Shown: positions 56,561 to 64,000 of the stretch, piece by piece
Position numbering within the stretch: the first letter of the stretch is position 1
Layout: every line of letters begins with the position of its first letter
Origin: Pseudomonas hydrolytica
Lineage (GTDB): Bacteria > Pseudomonadota > Gammaproteobacteria > Pseudomonadales > Pseudomonadaceae
Assembly (NCBI RefSeq): GCF_021495345.1
Contig: NZ_CP099397.1
Span: 1,426,001-1,490,000 of the forward strand
Length of the DNA: 64,000 nt
Reading direction: 5' to 3'
Position numbers and translations under genes: made by a program
The notes under the pieces: model-generated
What the model was told of the DNA's origin: nothing
The model's database searches: none
What the model saw: only the letters and a program-made list of their open reading frames with translations

Positions 56561-58168
56561 ATGAACTCCATCTTCCTGCGCATCTACGGCGGCATGCTCG
56601 CCGCACTGGTGCTGGTGGCGCTGCTGGGCGTCGGCACCCTGCATCTGGTCAACGAGGTGCGTGGCGATCAGTACCGCGAGGGGCTGGCGCGCGGCACCTT
56701 CCGCCTGATGGCCGACAACCTGGTGCCGATGAACGAGGTGGAGCGGCGTCGGGCGCTGGCGGTGTGGTCGCGCCTGCTCGGTATTCCGCTGCAGCTGCAG
56801 GCAATGAGCGACGTGCCGCTGGAAGCCGGCGAGCGCAACCGTCTGCAGCGCGGCCAGGTGCTGGTGCGCCAGACCGGCCCGCACTCGGCCAAGGTCTACG
56901 GCCTGCTCGACGGCAAGCCGGGCCTGCTGCTGACCGGCGAGATCCAGCAGATCAGCGAGCAACTGGCGCGGGCCACCAACTACCTGCTGATCGACGAGCT
57001 GATCCGCTACCCGGTGGACGAGCAGCCGCAGCGTCTAGCCGAGCTGAAAACCGCCAAGCAGTTCGGCTTCGACCTGCAACTGGTGCAGCTCGGCGAGGCG
57101 GGGCTCGACCTCGATCAGCGGCGGCGTATCGACGAGGGTGATACGGTGATGGCGCTGGGCAAGGGCGGCGATTCCATCCACGTGTTCTCCGGCATCGTCG
57201 ATACCCCCTGGGTGCTGGAAATCGGTCCGCTGTACCAGATGAACCCCTATCCGCCGCAACTGCTGGTGGTGATCGGCGCCCTGGGGCTGAGCCTGATCGG
57301 CCTGATCGTCTACCTGCTGGTGCGCTCGCTGGAGCAGCGCCTGCGGGGGCTGGAAGGCGCGGCTACGCATATCGCCAGCGGCCGCCTGGATGCACGTGTG
57401 CCGACGCGTGGCGCCGACTCGGTCGGGCGCCTGGCCAGCAGCTTCAATGCCATGGCCGAGCACCTGCAGACCTCCCTGAGCACCCAGCGCGAGCTGGTGC
57501 GCGCGGTGTCCCACGAGTTGCGCACGCCGGTGGCGCGCCTGCGCTTCGGCCTGGAGATGATCGCCGATGCACCGGACGAGGCGGCGCGGCGCAAGTACAT
57601 GGAGGGCATGGACAGCGATATCCAGGACCTCGACAAGCTGGTCGACGAGATGCTGACCTACGCGCGTCTGGAGCAGGGGTCGCCGGCGTTGAATTTCCAG
57701 CAGGTGGAGCTGCGTGCGCTGATCGATCAGGTGATCGAGGAGCTGGCGCCGCTGAGCAACAAGGTGCGCGTGGAGTGTGGCGCGGTGCTCAGCGTGCAGG
57801 CCGACGGCGCCTGCTGGGTCGAAGCCGAGCCGCGCTACCTGCACCGGGCGCTGCAGAACCTGGTGAGCAACGCCATGCGCTATGCCGAAGGACGGGTGCT
57901 GATCAGTTGCCAGGTGGGTTACAAGCGTTGCCGCATCGACGTCGAAGACGACGGGCCGGGCGTGCCGGAAGAGGCCTGGGAGCGGTTGTTCAGCCCCTTC
58001 CTGCGTCTCGACGACAGCCGCACGCGGGCGTCCGGCGGGCACGGGCTGGGCCTGTCCATCGTGCGCAGGATCATCTACTGGCACGGCGGCCGCGCGCAGA
58101 TCGGTCGCAGCGAAAGTCTCGGCGGCGCGCGTTTCAGCCTGGTATGGCCGCGGCGGCAGGGAGAGTAG
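56561..58168 (+). CDS. Sensor histidine kinase (RstB-like)
   Basis: A 535-residue inner-membrane kinase: transmembrane helices at about 7-28 and 230-255 flank a periplasmic sensor of about 200 residues; HAMP (about 255-305), dimerisation/H-box VSHELRTPVARLRFG (about 320-335), N-box NLVSNAMRYAEG, and G-boxes DDGPGVPEE and GGHGLGLSIV follow. It should phosphorylate the response regulator encoded just upstream. The ATG at 56561 (MNSIFLRIYGGM) starts the first helix. The signal is unknown. Confidence 0.88.
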   Translation: MNSIFLRIYGGMLAALVLVALLGVGTLHLVNEVRGDQYREGLARGTFRLMADNLVPMNEVERRRALAVWSRLLGIPLQLQAMSDVPLEAGERNRLQRGQVLVRQTGPHSAKVYGLLDGKPGLLLTGEIQQISEQLARATNYLLIDELIRYPVDEQPQRLAELKTAKQFGFDLQLVQLGEAGLDLDQRRRIDEGDTVMALGKGGDSIHVFSGIVDTPWVLEIGPLYQMNPYPPQLLVVIGALGLSLIGLIVYLLVRSLEQRLRGLEGAATHIASGRLDARVPTRGADSVGRLASSFNAMAEHLQTSLSTQRELVRAVSHELRTPVARLRFGLEMIADAPDEAARRKYMEGMDSDIQDLDKLVDEMLTYARLEQGSPALNFQQVELRALIDQVIEELAPLSNKVRVECGAVLSVQADGACWVEAEPRYLHRALQNLVSNAMRYAEGRVLISCQVGYKRCRIDVEDDGPGVPEEAWERLFSPFLRLDDSRTRASGGHGLGLSIVRRIIYWHGGRAQIGRSESLGGARFSLVWPRRQGE

Positions 58169-58214
58169 GGCGCGATTTTGTGTTGGACCCGGTGCGCATG
58201 GTGCACCCCGCCCC

Positions 58215-58352
58215 GTAGGGTGCGCCGTGCGCACCGATTTTTTGCCGGCGCTGTAGCCCGGATGCAATCCGGGGCTGGCCGGCTACCTGCTCCCGGATTT
58301 CATCCGGGCTACGCCGCGGCCGCCGCCTGCTTTGTAGGGTGCGCCGCGCGCA
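58215..58352. repeat. Mixed palindromic repeats (A arm, B unit, A arm)
   Basis: A family A left arm at 58215-58235, a complete family B unit at 58253-58312 (GTAGCCCGGATGC...CATCCGGGCTAC) and a second family A arm at 58334-58352 separate the converging kinase and pcpS genes. Confidence 0.8.
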
Positions 58353-58383
58353 GCGGATTATCCGCGTATGGCGGGACTTAGGG

Positions 58384-59088
58384 TCACGCCGCCACCGCCA
58401 CCAGGCTCAGCACCTTGCCCTCGAACAGCACGAACTGGCCGTCCAGTTCGGCGCCTGCGCGCCAGTCCGCATGCAGGTCGATCAGCAGGCGCAGGCGCGC
58501 GCTGTCCTCATCGAGGTTCAGCAGCTCGGCGTCGTGGAAATAGAAGCGCGTCAGGGTCAGCGGATAGAGCGCCTTGAACAGGCTTTCCTTGAGCGAGAAG
58601 GTGAGGCTGATGCGCGCGGCACGGGCCTCGTCGTCCAGCGCCTGCAGCCGCTGCACTTCGGCGGGGGTGAGGATCTCGCCCTGCAGGCGCAGGGCGCGGT
58701 CGGCGGGCAGCAGGCGCTCCACGTCCATGCCTAGGGCGCGCCATTGGGTGTCGGGCGCGACCAGTGCCGCGGCCCAGTTGTCGCCATGGGTGATGGAGCC
58801 GGCCACGCCTGGCGGCCACTGCGGCGCGCGGTCTTCACCAACTGCCGGCACGCAGGGCTCGCCGGTCACGCGGCGCAGCGCTTCGCGTGCGCACAGGCGC
58901 CCGGCCAGGTATTCGGCCTGGCGCTTGGCCACGCCGCGCACCGGGGCGATGCCGCAGCGGGCGAAGTCGTCTTCGGTCACCAGGGCGGGGTCGAAGCGCG
59001 TGCTGATCAGCTGCGTGCCGGCGAGTGGGCGCGGTAGCGGGTCGTGATCGTCGAGGGGGCTGCAGCAGGCGGGATGGTAGGCGTTCAT
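58384..59088 (-). CDS. pcpS: 4'-Phosphopantetheinyl transferase (PcpS/EntD type)
   Basis: A 234-residue enzyme that moves the phosphopantetheine arm of CoA to carrier proteins of fatty-acid and siderophore synthesis. AGRLCAREALRR (about 62-73), the magnesium-binding GMDVE (about 118-122) and FSLKESLFKALYP (about 163-175) are the Sfp/EntD-family signatures. Pseudomonas uses a single broad enzyme, PcpS, for both primary and secondary carriers, so the gene may be essential. The start at 59088 (MNAYHPACCSP) is the first good ATG. Upstream begins a 760-base gene-free stretch. Confidence 0.88.
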   Translation of the reverse strand: MNAYHPACCSPLDDHDPLPRPLAGTQLISTRFDPALVTEDDFARCGIAPVRGVAKRQAEYLAGRLCAREALRRVTGEPCVPAVGEDRAPQWPPGVAGSITHGDNWAAALVAPDTQWRALGMDVERLLPADRALRLQGEILTPAEVQRLQALDDEARAARISLTFSLKESLFKALYPLTLTRFYFHDAELLNLDEDSARLRLLIDLHADWRAGAELDGQFVLFEGKVLSLVAVAA

Positions 59089-59164
59089 GGGGCGTGATTG
59101 TGCCGCGGCCGGGACCGCCTGGTCACCCGGCGTTTACATTTCTTTGCAGGCAGGTAACAAAGCT

Positions 59165-59301
59165 AAACGGACGCTGCCCCTGGCTTTTGTCAGACTGCTA
59201 CGGCATTCCCCAGGGAATGCAGGTGAGGTTGTAGCCGGTGCGAGGCACTGGCGTTTTCTCCGAGTTCGAGAACGGTAGCCCGATGGGCTGCCGTTTTTTT
59301 T
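59165..59301 (+). ncRNA. Candidate orphan small RNA
   Basis: No gene precedes the strong terminator at 59271-59301 on this strand, yet structured sequence leads to it: a hairpin GCATTCCC / GGGAATGC at 59203-59220 and unpaired GGA and AGG segments. A weak promoter, TTTACA (59133-59138), 16 bases, TAACAA (59155-59160), would give a transcript of roughly 135 bases. I do not recognise it as RsmY, RsmZ, CrcZ or PrrF. The 5' end is a guess. Confidence 0.45.
59271..59301 (+). terminator. Rho-independent terminator in a gene-free region
   Basis: AACGGTAGCC, four-base loop, GGGCTGCCGTT and an uninterrupted run of eight T. It is more than 180 bases from any annotated gene end on this strand. Confidence 0.88.
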
Positions 59302-59362
59302 GCGCTGCGTAAGGTGTGAGAGGCATGCCGGGAGCGTGGATTTTCCAGCATGACCAGGCTGC

Positions 59363-59729
59363 GTAGGGTGCGCTGTGCGCACCAGGGATTCGGCGGGGTC
59401 TTGGTGCGCGCGGCGCACCCTACGGGGAGGCGGGCATCGTAGGGTGCGCCATGCGCACCGAGGGTTTCGGGTTGTATGCGGTGCGCGCGGCGCACCCCAC
59501 GGGGTGGCTGGCATCGTAGGGTGCGCCATGCGCACCGAGGGTCTCGGGTTGTATGCGGTGCGCGCGGCGCACCCTACGGGGGGGGCGGGCTTCGTGGGGT
59601 GTGCCACGCGCACCGAGGGTTTCGGGTTGTATGCGGTGCGCGCGGCGCACCCCACGGGGAGGCGGGTTTCGTAGGGTGCGCCATGCGCACCGAGGGCTTC
59701 GGGTTGTATGTGGTGCGCACGGCGCACCC
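59363..59729. repeat. Tandem array of five family A palindromes
   Basis: Five units (59363-59423, 59439-59500, 59516-59577, 59594-59655, 59671-59729) of about 60 bases recur every 76-78 bases, with a conserved inner segment (GAGGGTTTCGGGTTGTATGCG) in units 2-5. Each unit is itself a GTAGGGTGCG / CGCACCCTAC palindrome. Arms show compensating changes such as GTGGGG with CCCCAC in unit 4. The array fills most of the gap between pcpS and the LplT-PlsC gene. Confidence 0.9.
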
Positions 59730-59850
59730 GCGGTGTCTCCACGCTATCCTGTGATCGCCAAGATGTTCGCATTTGCCCTGTGGCTTTCGGCGGGGCAATT
59801 GCAGTCAAATGCCTGTGCGGGCAAACCCGACCCCGCGAGGACCATGGACG

Positions 59851-61725
59851 ATGACCCAACAATCGCAATTCGCCCTGCTCGGCAAGAAGCGCTTTCTGCC
59901 GTTTTTCGTGACGCAATTGCTCGGCGCCTTCAATGACAACATCTTCAAGCAGTCGCTGATTCTCGCCATCCTGTTCAAGCTCAACACCGGCGTCGACCGC
60001 GATCTGCTGGTCAACCTCTGCGCCTTGCTGTTCATCCTGCCGTTCTTTCTGTTCTCCGCCCTCGGCGGCCAGTTCGGCGAGAAGTTCGCCAAGGACGCGC
60101 TGATCCGTCGGATCAAGCTGGCCGAGGTGTTCATCATGCTCACCGGCGCCGCCGGGGTGCTGCTCGACAGCCTGCCGCTGATGCTGGTGGTGCTGTTCGC
60201 CATGGGCACCCAGTCGGCGCTGTTCGGTCCGGTGAAGTATTCGATCCTGCCGCAGCACCTCAAGGAAGAAGAGCTGGTGGGCGGCAACGCCCTGGTGGAG
60301 ATGGGCACCTTCCTGGCGATTCTGGCCGGCACCATCGGTGCCGGCATCATGATGGCCAGCAGCAGTTACGCGCCCATCGTCGCCGGCTCGGTGGTCGGTG
60401 TGGCGCTGCTCGGTTACCTGGCCAGCCATGGCATTCCGCGTGCGGCGGCGGCGATGCCGACGCTGCCGCTGGACTGGAACATCTTCCGCCAGTCCTGGGT
60501 GATCATGAAGCTCGGCCTGGGCCAGCGTCCGGCGGTGTCGCGTTCGCTGGTGGGCAACTCCTGGTTCTGGTTCCTCGGCGCGATCTACCTGACGCAGATT
60601 CCGGCCTACGCCAAGGAGTGGCTGCACGGTGACGAGAGCGTGGTAACGCTGATTCTCACCGTGTTCTCGCTGGGGATCGGCCTGGGTTCGATGCTTTGCG
60701 AGCGCATGAGTGGACACAAGGTGGAGATCGGCCTGGTGCCGTTCGGCTCCATCGGCCTGACCCTGTTCGGCATGCTGCTGTGGTGGTTCTCCGGCGGTTT
60801 CCCGCAGGGTGCCGCGCCGCATGACTGGCTGGCGCTGCTCGGCCATGGTCAGGCCTGGTGGATTCTCGGCTGCATTCTCGGCATCGGTCTGTTCGGCGGC
60901 TTCTATATCGTGCCGCTGTATGCGCTGATCCAGTCGCGCACCGCCGAGCACGAGCGGGCGCGGGTGATCGCCGCCAACAACATCCTCAACGCGCTGTTCA
61001 TGGTCGCCTCGGCCATCGTCGCGATCCTCTTTCTCAGCGTCGCCGGGCTGTCGATTCCGCAGCTGTTCCTGGCCATCTCGCTGATGAACGTGGCGGTCAA
61101 CAGCTACATCTTCAAGATCGTCCCCGAATTCAGCATGCGCTTTCTCATCTGGCTGCTGGGGCATTCGATGTACCGGGTCGAGCACAAGGGGCTCGATGCC
61201 ATTCCCGACGAGGGCGCGGCGGTGCTGGTGTGCAACCACGTGTCCTTCGTCGATGCGCTGCTGATCGGCGGCGCGGTGCGGCGGCCGGTGCGCTTCGTCA
61301 TGTACTACAAGATCTACGATCTGCCGGTACTCAACTTCGTCTTCCGCACTGCCGGCACCGTGCCGATCGCCGGGCGCAACGAGGACCTGCTGATCTACGA
61401 CGCGGCGTTCAAGAAGATCGCCGAGTACCTGCGCAACGGCGAGCTGGTATGCATCTTCCCCGAGGGCAAGCTGACCGGCGATGGCGAGATCAACGAGTTC
61501 AAGGCCGGGGTCGAGCGCATTCTCGAGGAAAACCCGGTGCCGGTGATTCCCATGGCGCTGCAGGGACTGTGGGGCAGCTTCTTCAGTCGCGATCCGCACA
61601 AGGGGCTGTTCAAGCGTTTCTGGTCGCGGGTCGGGCTGGTGGCCGGGGCGCCGCTGGCGCCGGAGCAGGCCAAGCGTGAAATGCTGCAGGCGCAGGTGGC
61701 GGAGTTGCGCGGGAATTGGCGTTGA
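59851..61725 (+). CDS. Fusion of LplT-like MFS permease and PlsC-type acyltransferase
   Basis: A 624-residue membrane protein. Residues about 1-410 form a twelve-helix major-facilitator domain close to the lysophospholipid flippase LplT (RFLPFFVTQLLGAFNDNIFKQ). Residues about 430-620 are a PlsC/LPLAT acyltransferase with NHVSFVD (the H-x4-D active site) and FPEGKLTG. The acyl-ACP synthetase domain of Aas is absent. It probably imports or flips lysophospholipids and re-acylates them. The ATG at 59851 follows GAGG by ten bases; an ATG seven bases earlier is in another frame. Confidence 0.88.
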   Translation: MTQQSQFALLGKKRFLPFFVTQLLGAFNDNIFKQSLILAILFKLNTGVDRDLLVNLCALLFILPFFLFSALGGQFGEKFAKDALIRRIKLAEVFIMLTGAAGVLLDSLPLMLVVLFAMGTQSALFGPVKYSILPQHLKEEELVGGNALVEMGTFLAILAGTIGAGIMMASSSYAPIVAGSVVGVALLGYLASHGIPRAAAAMPTLPLDWNIFRQSWVIMKLGLGQRPAVSRSLVGNSWFWFLGAIYLTQIPAYAKEWLHGDESVVTLILTVFSLGIGLGSMLCERMSGHKVEIGLVPFGSIGLTLFGMLLWWFSGGFPQGAAPHDWLALLGHGQAWWILGCILGIGLFGGFYIVPLYALIQSRTAEHERARVIAANNILNALFMVASAIVAILFLSVAGLSIPQLFLAISLMNVAVNSYIFKIVPEFSMRFLIWLLGHSMYRVEHKGLDAIPDEGAAVLVCNHVSFVDALLIGGAVRRPVRFVMYYKIYDLPVLNFVFRTAGTVPIAGRNEDLLIYDAAFKKIAEYLRNGELVCIFPEGKLTGDGEINEFKAGVERILEENPVPVIPMALQGLWGSFFSRDPHKGLFKRFWSRVGLVAGAPLAPEQAKREMLQAQVAELRGNWR

Positions 61726-61733
61726 TGGCAGTT

Positions 61734-61812
61734 GGTGCGCACGGCCTAGGCGGCCCCGCGACACCCTACGGCGAGGAGATGGTGCCGGCCCGTAGGGTGC
61801 GCCGTGCGCACC
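61734..61812. repeat. Dispersed palindromic repeat, family A (inverted order)
   Basis: A right-type arm GGTGCGCACGGCC...GACACCCTAC (61734-61769) comes before a left-type arm GTAGGGTGCGCCGTGCGCAC (61792-61812), the reverse of most copies. It lies between the converging acyltransferase and sugE genes. Confidence 0.85.
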
Positions 61813-61818
61813 AGCCTT

Positions 61819-62133
61819 TCAGTGGCTCAATTTGAGCCCGATCAATCCGCAGACGATCAGCAGCACGCTGGCCAGGCGCAGCAGCGCCATGGATTCGCCG
61901 AACAGGACGACGCCGGCGATCACCGTGCCCACCGCGCCGACGCCGGTCCAGATGGCGTAGGCGGTGCCCAGCGGCAGTTCCTTCATGGCCAGGCCGAGCA
62001 GGGCCAGGCTGACCAGCATGGCGCAGACGGTAAGCAGGGTGGGCAGCGGGCGGGTAAAGCCGTCGGTGTATTTCAGGCCGATGGCCCAGCCGACCTCGAA
62101 CAGGCCGGCGAGCAGCAGAATGATCCAGGACAT
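61819..62133 (-). CDS. gdx: SMR-family guanidinium exporter (Gdx/SugE)
   Basis: A 104-residue four-helix transporter working as an antiparallel dimer that exports guanidinium in exchange for protons. The essential glutamate is E13 in [31 protein letters not shown] (about 54-70) is the Gdx/SugE signature that separates it from EmrE-like drug exporters. GGAGG lies five bases before the ATG at 62133. A guanidine-II riboswitch in the leader supports the substrate assignment. Older name sugE. Confidence 0.95.
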   Translation of the reverse strand: MSWIILLLAGLFEVGWAIGLKYTDGFTRPLPTLLTVCAMLVSLALLGLAMKELPLGTAYAIWTGVGAVGTVIAGVVLFGESMALLRLASVLLIVCGLIGLKLSH

Positions 62134-62153
62134 GGTGACCTCCAGTGCTGACT

Positions 62154-62212
62154 GAAGGGGCCGTCCCCGGATGCTTCATCGCCGTTGCGGCGATGCGGAG
62201 GTCGTCCTCGCG
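62154..62212 (-). promoter_or_regulatory. Guanidine-II (mini-ykkC) riboswitch
   Basis: On the minus strand two GC hairpins carry the diagnostic ACGR loops: GCGAGGACGACCTCCGC (62195-62211, loop ACGA) and CCGGGGACGGCCCC (62156-62169, loop ACGG). A third small hairpin (ATCGCCG...CGGCGAT) lies in the linker. Guanidine joins the two loops and exposes the ribosome site of gdx 12-20 bases downstream. Confidence 0.93.
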
Positions 62213-62277
62213 TGGCGCCTATTCTGCACATGGATGGGGCCGGGGCAAGCTGCCCCGGATAAGCGGAAGCTGTTGAT

Positions 62278-63225
62278 TCAGCTGGAGCTTTTCGAAATAT
62301 TCTGACCGAGCCGACGATACAGCGTGGCCAGCAACGGGCCGGACAGGTTGTGCCAGACGCTGAACAGCGCGCTGGGCACCGCCGCCAGCGGGCTGAAGTG
62401 GGCGCTGGCCAGGGCGGCGCCGAGGCCGGAGTTCTGCATGCCGACTTCGATGGACAGCGTCTTGCGCTGCGCCAGCGACATGCCGAACAGGCGCCCGGCC
62501 AGATAACCCAGGCCCAGGCCGATGCCGTTGTGCAGGATCACCACCGCCATGATCAGCAGGCCGGACTCGGCGATCCTGCCCTGGCTGGCGGCCACCACGG
62601 CGGCGACGATGGCGACGATGCTCATCACCGAGATCAGCGGCAGCACCTCGACGGCGGTTTTCACCCGCGCGCCGAGCAGGCGCTGGGCGATCAGGCCGAG
62701 GACGATCGGCAGCAGCACCATCTTGAGGATGGAAATGAACATGGCGCTGAACGACACCGGCAGCCACTCCGAGGCCAGCAGCCAGATCAGCGCCGGGGTG
62801 ACCAGCGGGGCGAGCAGGGTGGTGACGGCGGTGATCGACACCGACAGCGCCAGGTCGCCACGGGCGAACCAGGTGATCACGTTGGAGGCGGTGCCGCCCG
62901 GGCAGCAGCCGACCAGAATCACGCCGACGGCGATTTCCGCTGGCAGGGCGAACACCTGGCACAGGCCCCAGGCCAGCAGCGGCATGATGCTGAACTGCGC
63001 CAGCACGCCGAGCAGCACCGCCAGCGGGCGACGGGCGACTTCCTGAAAGTCCGTGGCCTTGAGGGTCAGGCCCATGCCGAACATGATCAGCCCGAGCAGC
63101 GGGACGATCCAGGCGGTCAGTGGCAGGAACCAGCCGGGCTGGAAGAAGGCCAGTACGGCGAACAGCAACACCCAGACGGCGAAGGTGTTGCCGATGAAAC
63201 GGCTGAGGGCGATCAGTGCTTGCAT
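62278..63225 (-). CDS. Bile acid:sodium symporter family (BASS) transporter
   Basis: A 315-residue inner-membrane protein with nine or ten helices. GLIMFGMGLTLKATDFQ (about 47-63), VGCCPGGTASNVITWFARGD (about 105-124) and the second-half IEVGMQNSGLGAALA are the sodium-binding and crossover motifs of the family. Bacterial members often take up organic acids such as pantoate or pyruvate-like compounds, so the bile-acid name should not be read literally. The ATG at 63225 gives MQALIALSRFIGNTFA. Confidence 0.9.
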   Translation of the reverse strand: MQALIALSRFIGNTFAVWVLLFAVLAFFQPGWFLPLTAWIVPLLGLIMFGMGLTLKATDFQEVARRPLAVLLGVLAQFSIMPLLAWGLCQVFALPAEIAVGVILVGCCPGGTASNVITWFARGDLALSVSITAVTTLLAPLVTPALIWLLASEWLPVSFSAMFISILKMVLLPIVLGLIAQRLLGARVKTAVEVLPLISVMSIVAIVAAVVAASQGRIAESGLLIMAVVILHNGIGLGLGYLAGRLFGMSLAQRKTLSIEVGMQNSGLGAALASAHFSPLAAVPSALFSVWHNLSGPLLATLYRRLGQNISKSSS

Positions 63226-63411
63226 GGTGTGGGGCCTGGGCTTGCTCGGAAAGCCGGCAAGCCTAGCAGAAGCGGCCACGCGTTGGCCTGGTCCGCGGCG
63301 TTCTGGAATCAGGGCCGGTCAGCCGCGAGAGGCGCCGCGCCGCTTGCGCACAAGTGCGGCTTCTGGCCGTGCAATCACGGCCGCAACAGATTGGACAATG
63401 CCTTGTCAGAC

Positions 63412-64000
63412 CTACAAAGGCTCTTCATCCGCGGGGTAACGGCTGGCGGTCAGGCTTTCCTTGATCTTGCGCAGGTGCGGCTGGAAATCCACGCCGCGGC
63501 GCAGGGTGACGCCGGTGGCGAGCACGTCGAGCACGGTGAGCTGGATGATGCGCGAGGTCATCGGCATGTAGATGTCGGTGTCTTCCGGCAGCGGGATGTC
63601 CAGGCTCAGGGTGCTGGCCTTGGCCAGCGGCGAGCCGGCGGCGGTGAGGCCGAGTACCGAGGCGCCGTTTTCCCGCGCCAGGCGTGCCACCTCCACCAGC
63701 TCGCGGGTGCGCCCGGTGTAGGAAATGATCACGAACAGGTCGCCGGTATGGGCCACCGAGGCGATCATGCGCTGCATCAGCACGTCGGAGTGCGCCGACA
63801 CCGCCAGGTTGAAACGGAAGAACTTGTGTTGTGCGTCCAGTGCCACCGAAGCCGAGGCGCCGAGGCCGAAGAAGTGGATCTGCCGCGCCTGGATCAGCAG
63901 GTCGACGGCGCGGCTGACGTGCTGCGGATCGAGGCTCTGGCAGGCGGCGTCCAGCGAGGCGATGGTGCTGCCGAAGATCTTGCGCGTGTAGGCCTCGGGG
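63412..64000 (-). CDS. hexR: HexR, RpiR-family repressor of glucose catabolism (3' part)
   Basis: The visible 195 C-terminal residues, open to the right edge of the window, form the linker and SIS sugar-phosphate-binding domain: [55 protein letters not shown] and [29 protein letters not shown]. The sequence is very close to Pseudomonas HexR, whose N-terminal helix-turn-helix must lie beyond the edge. HexR represses edd, gap and zwf until 2-keto-3-deoxy-6-phosphogluconate binds; its two operators lie in this window at 20932 and 20994. Confidence 0.93.
   Translation of the reverse strand, partial: PEAYTRKIFGSTIASLDAACQSLDPQHVSRAVDLLIQARQIHFFGLGASASVALDAQHKFFRFNLAVSAHSDVLMQRMIASVAHTGDLFVIISYTGRTRELVEVARLARENGASVLGLTAAGSPLAKASTLSLDIPLPEDTDIYMPMTSRIIQLTVLDVLATGVTLRRGVDFQPHLRKIKESLTASRYPADEEPL

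Noticed and set aside
59363..59729. CRISPR-like array
   Set aside because: Units are palindromes with similar rather than unique inner sequence, and no cas genes are present.
59134..61764. 876-codon open frame on the minus strand
   Set aside because: It is antisense to the LplT-PlsC gene and then runs through the palindromic repeat array; composition is that of a shadow frame.

Overview
The window is GC-rich chromosomal DNA from a Pseudomonas sensu lato. The evidence is the gene content (Entner-Doudoroff edd/gap with hexR, finR-fpr, ahpC-ahpF, class Ia nrdAB with two ATP cones, pcpS, prc beside an EAL/GGDEF gene) and gene orders that, from memory, match blocks of P. aeruginosa PAO1: PA3223-PA3227, PA3194-PA3195, PA3257-PA3263 and PA1155-PA1158. 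Short palindromic repeats with outer arms GTAGGGTGCG / CGCACCCTAC lie in many intergenic spaces. They suggest the P. mendocina/oleovorans side of the genus, but that is inference. No insertion sequence, prophage, integrase or CRISPR array was seen.

Layout. 1-6.9 kb: TapT-like tRNA modifier, an EamA exporter, an ErdR-like response regulator, divergent finR/fpr, then ppiA, a hydrolase and a LysR gene. 7-12.4 kb: azoreductase, a PomAB-type (sodium-motive family) flagellar stator pair, two EamA/RarD-type permeases and a dihydrofolate-reductase-like gene. 12.4-19.3 kb: CigR-like protein, YbdG-type mechanosensitive channel, DEAD-box helicase, ABC exporter, a PF04307 membrane protein and arfB. 19.4-25.3 kb: mgsA, gap and edd around twin HexR operators, rdgC, tRNA-Val and tRNA-Asp, and an FKBP lipoprotein. 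25.5-35.6 kb: YkvA, a solute-binding protein, an overlapping XRE/unknown/SEL1 operon, EAL-CBS-GGDEF, prc, a quinone oxidoreductase and ahpC-ahpF. 35.7-45.8 kb: allE with a LysR gene, rlhA, a SEC-C protein, ecotin, a cupin, a secreted protein made of ten identical 13-residue repeats, a methyltransferase, a second azoreductase with its LysR gene, and DUF1289. 45.9-50.2 kb is accessory: a MerR/class-IV-PLP pair, an isochorismatase-fold protein lacking the nucleophilic Cys, a repeat-filled intergenic stretch and a strikingly AT-rich two-gene cassette (membrane protein + DUF2971). 50.3-64 kb: nrdB, nrdA, an RstAB-like two-component system, pcpS, a candidate orphan small RNA, a tandem palindrome array, an LplT-PlsC fusion, sugE/gdx behind a guanidine-II riboswitch, a bile-acid-family symporter and the 3' part of hexR.

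How genes work together. The hexR product encoded at the right edge should bind the two TTGT-N7-ACAA sites between gap and edd, so a regulator and its targets are about 40 kb apart in one window. finR-fpr, ahpC-ahpF and two azoreductases, each beside a LysR gene, form a redox/oxidative-stress theme. The nrdAB region carries DnaA-box and NrdR-box-like sites. The best candidates for something little described are the repeat protein at 41.8 kb, the AT-rich cassette at 48.4-50.2 kb, the orphan RNA and palindrome array at 59.2-59.7 kb, and the hairpin that contains the azoR Shine-Dalgarno at 7.4 kb.
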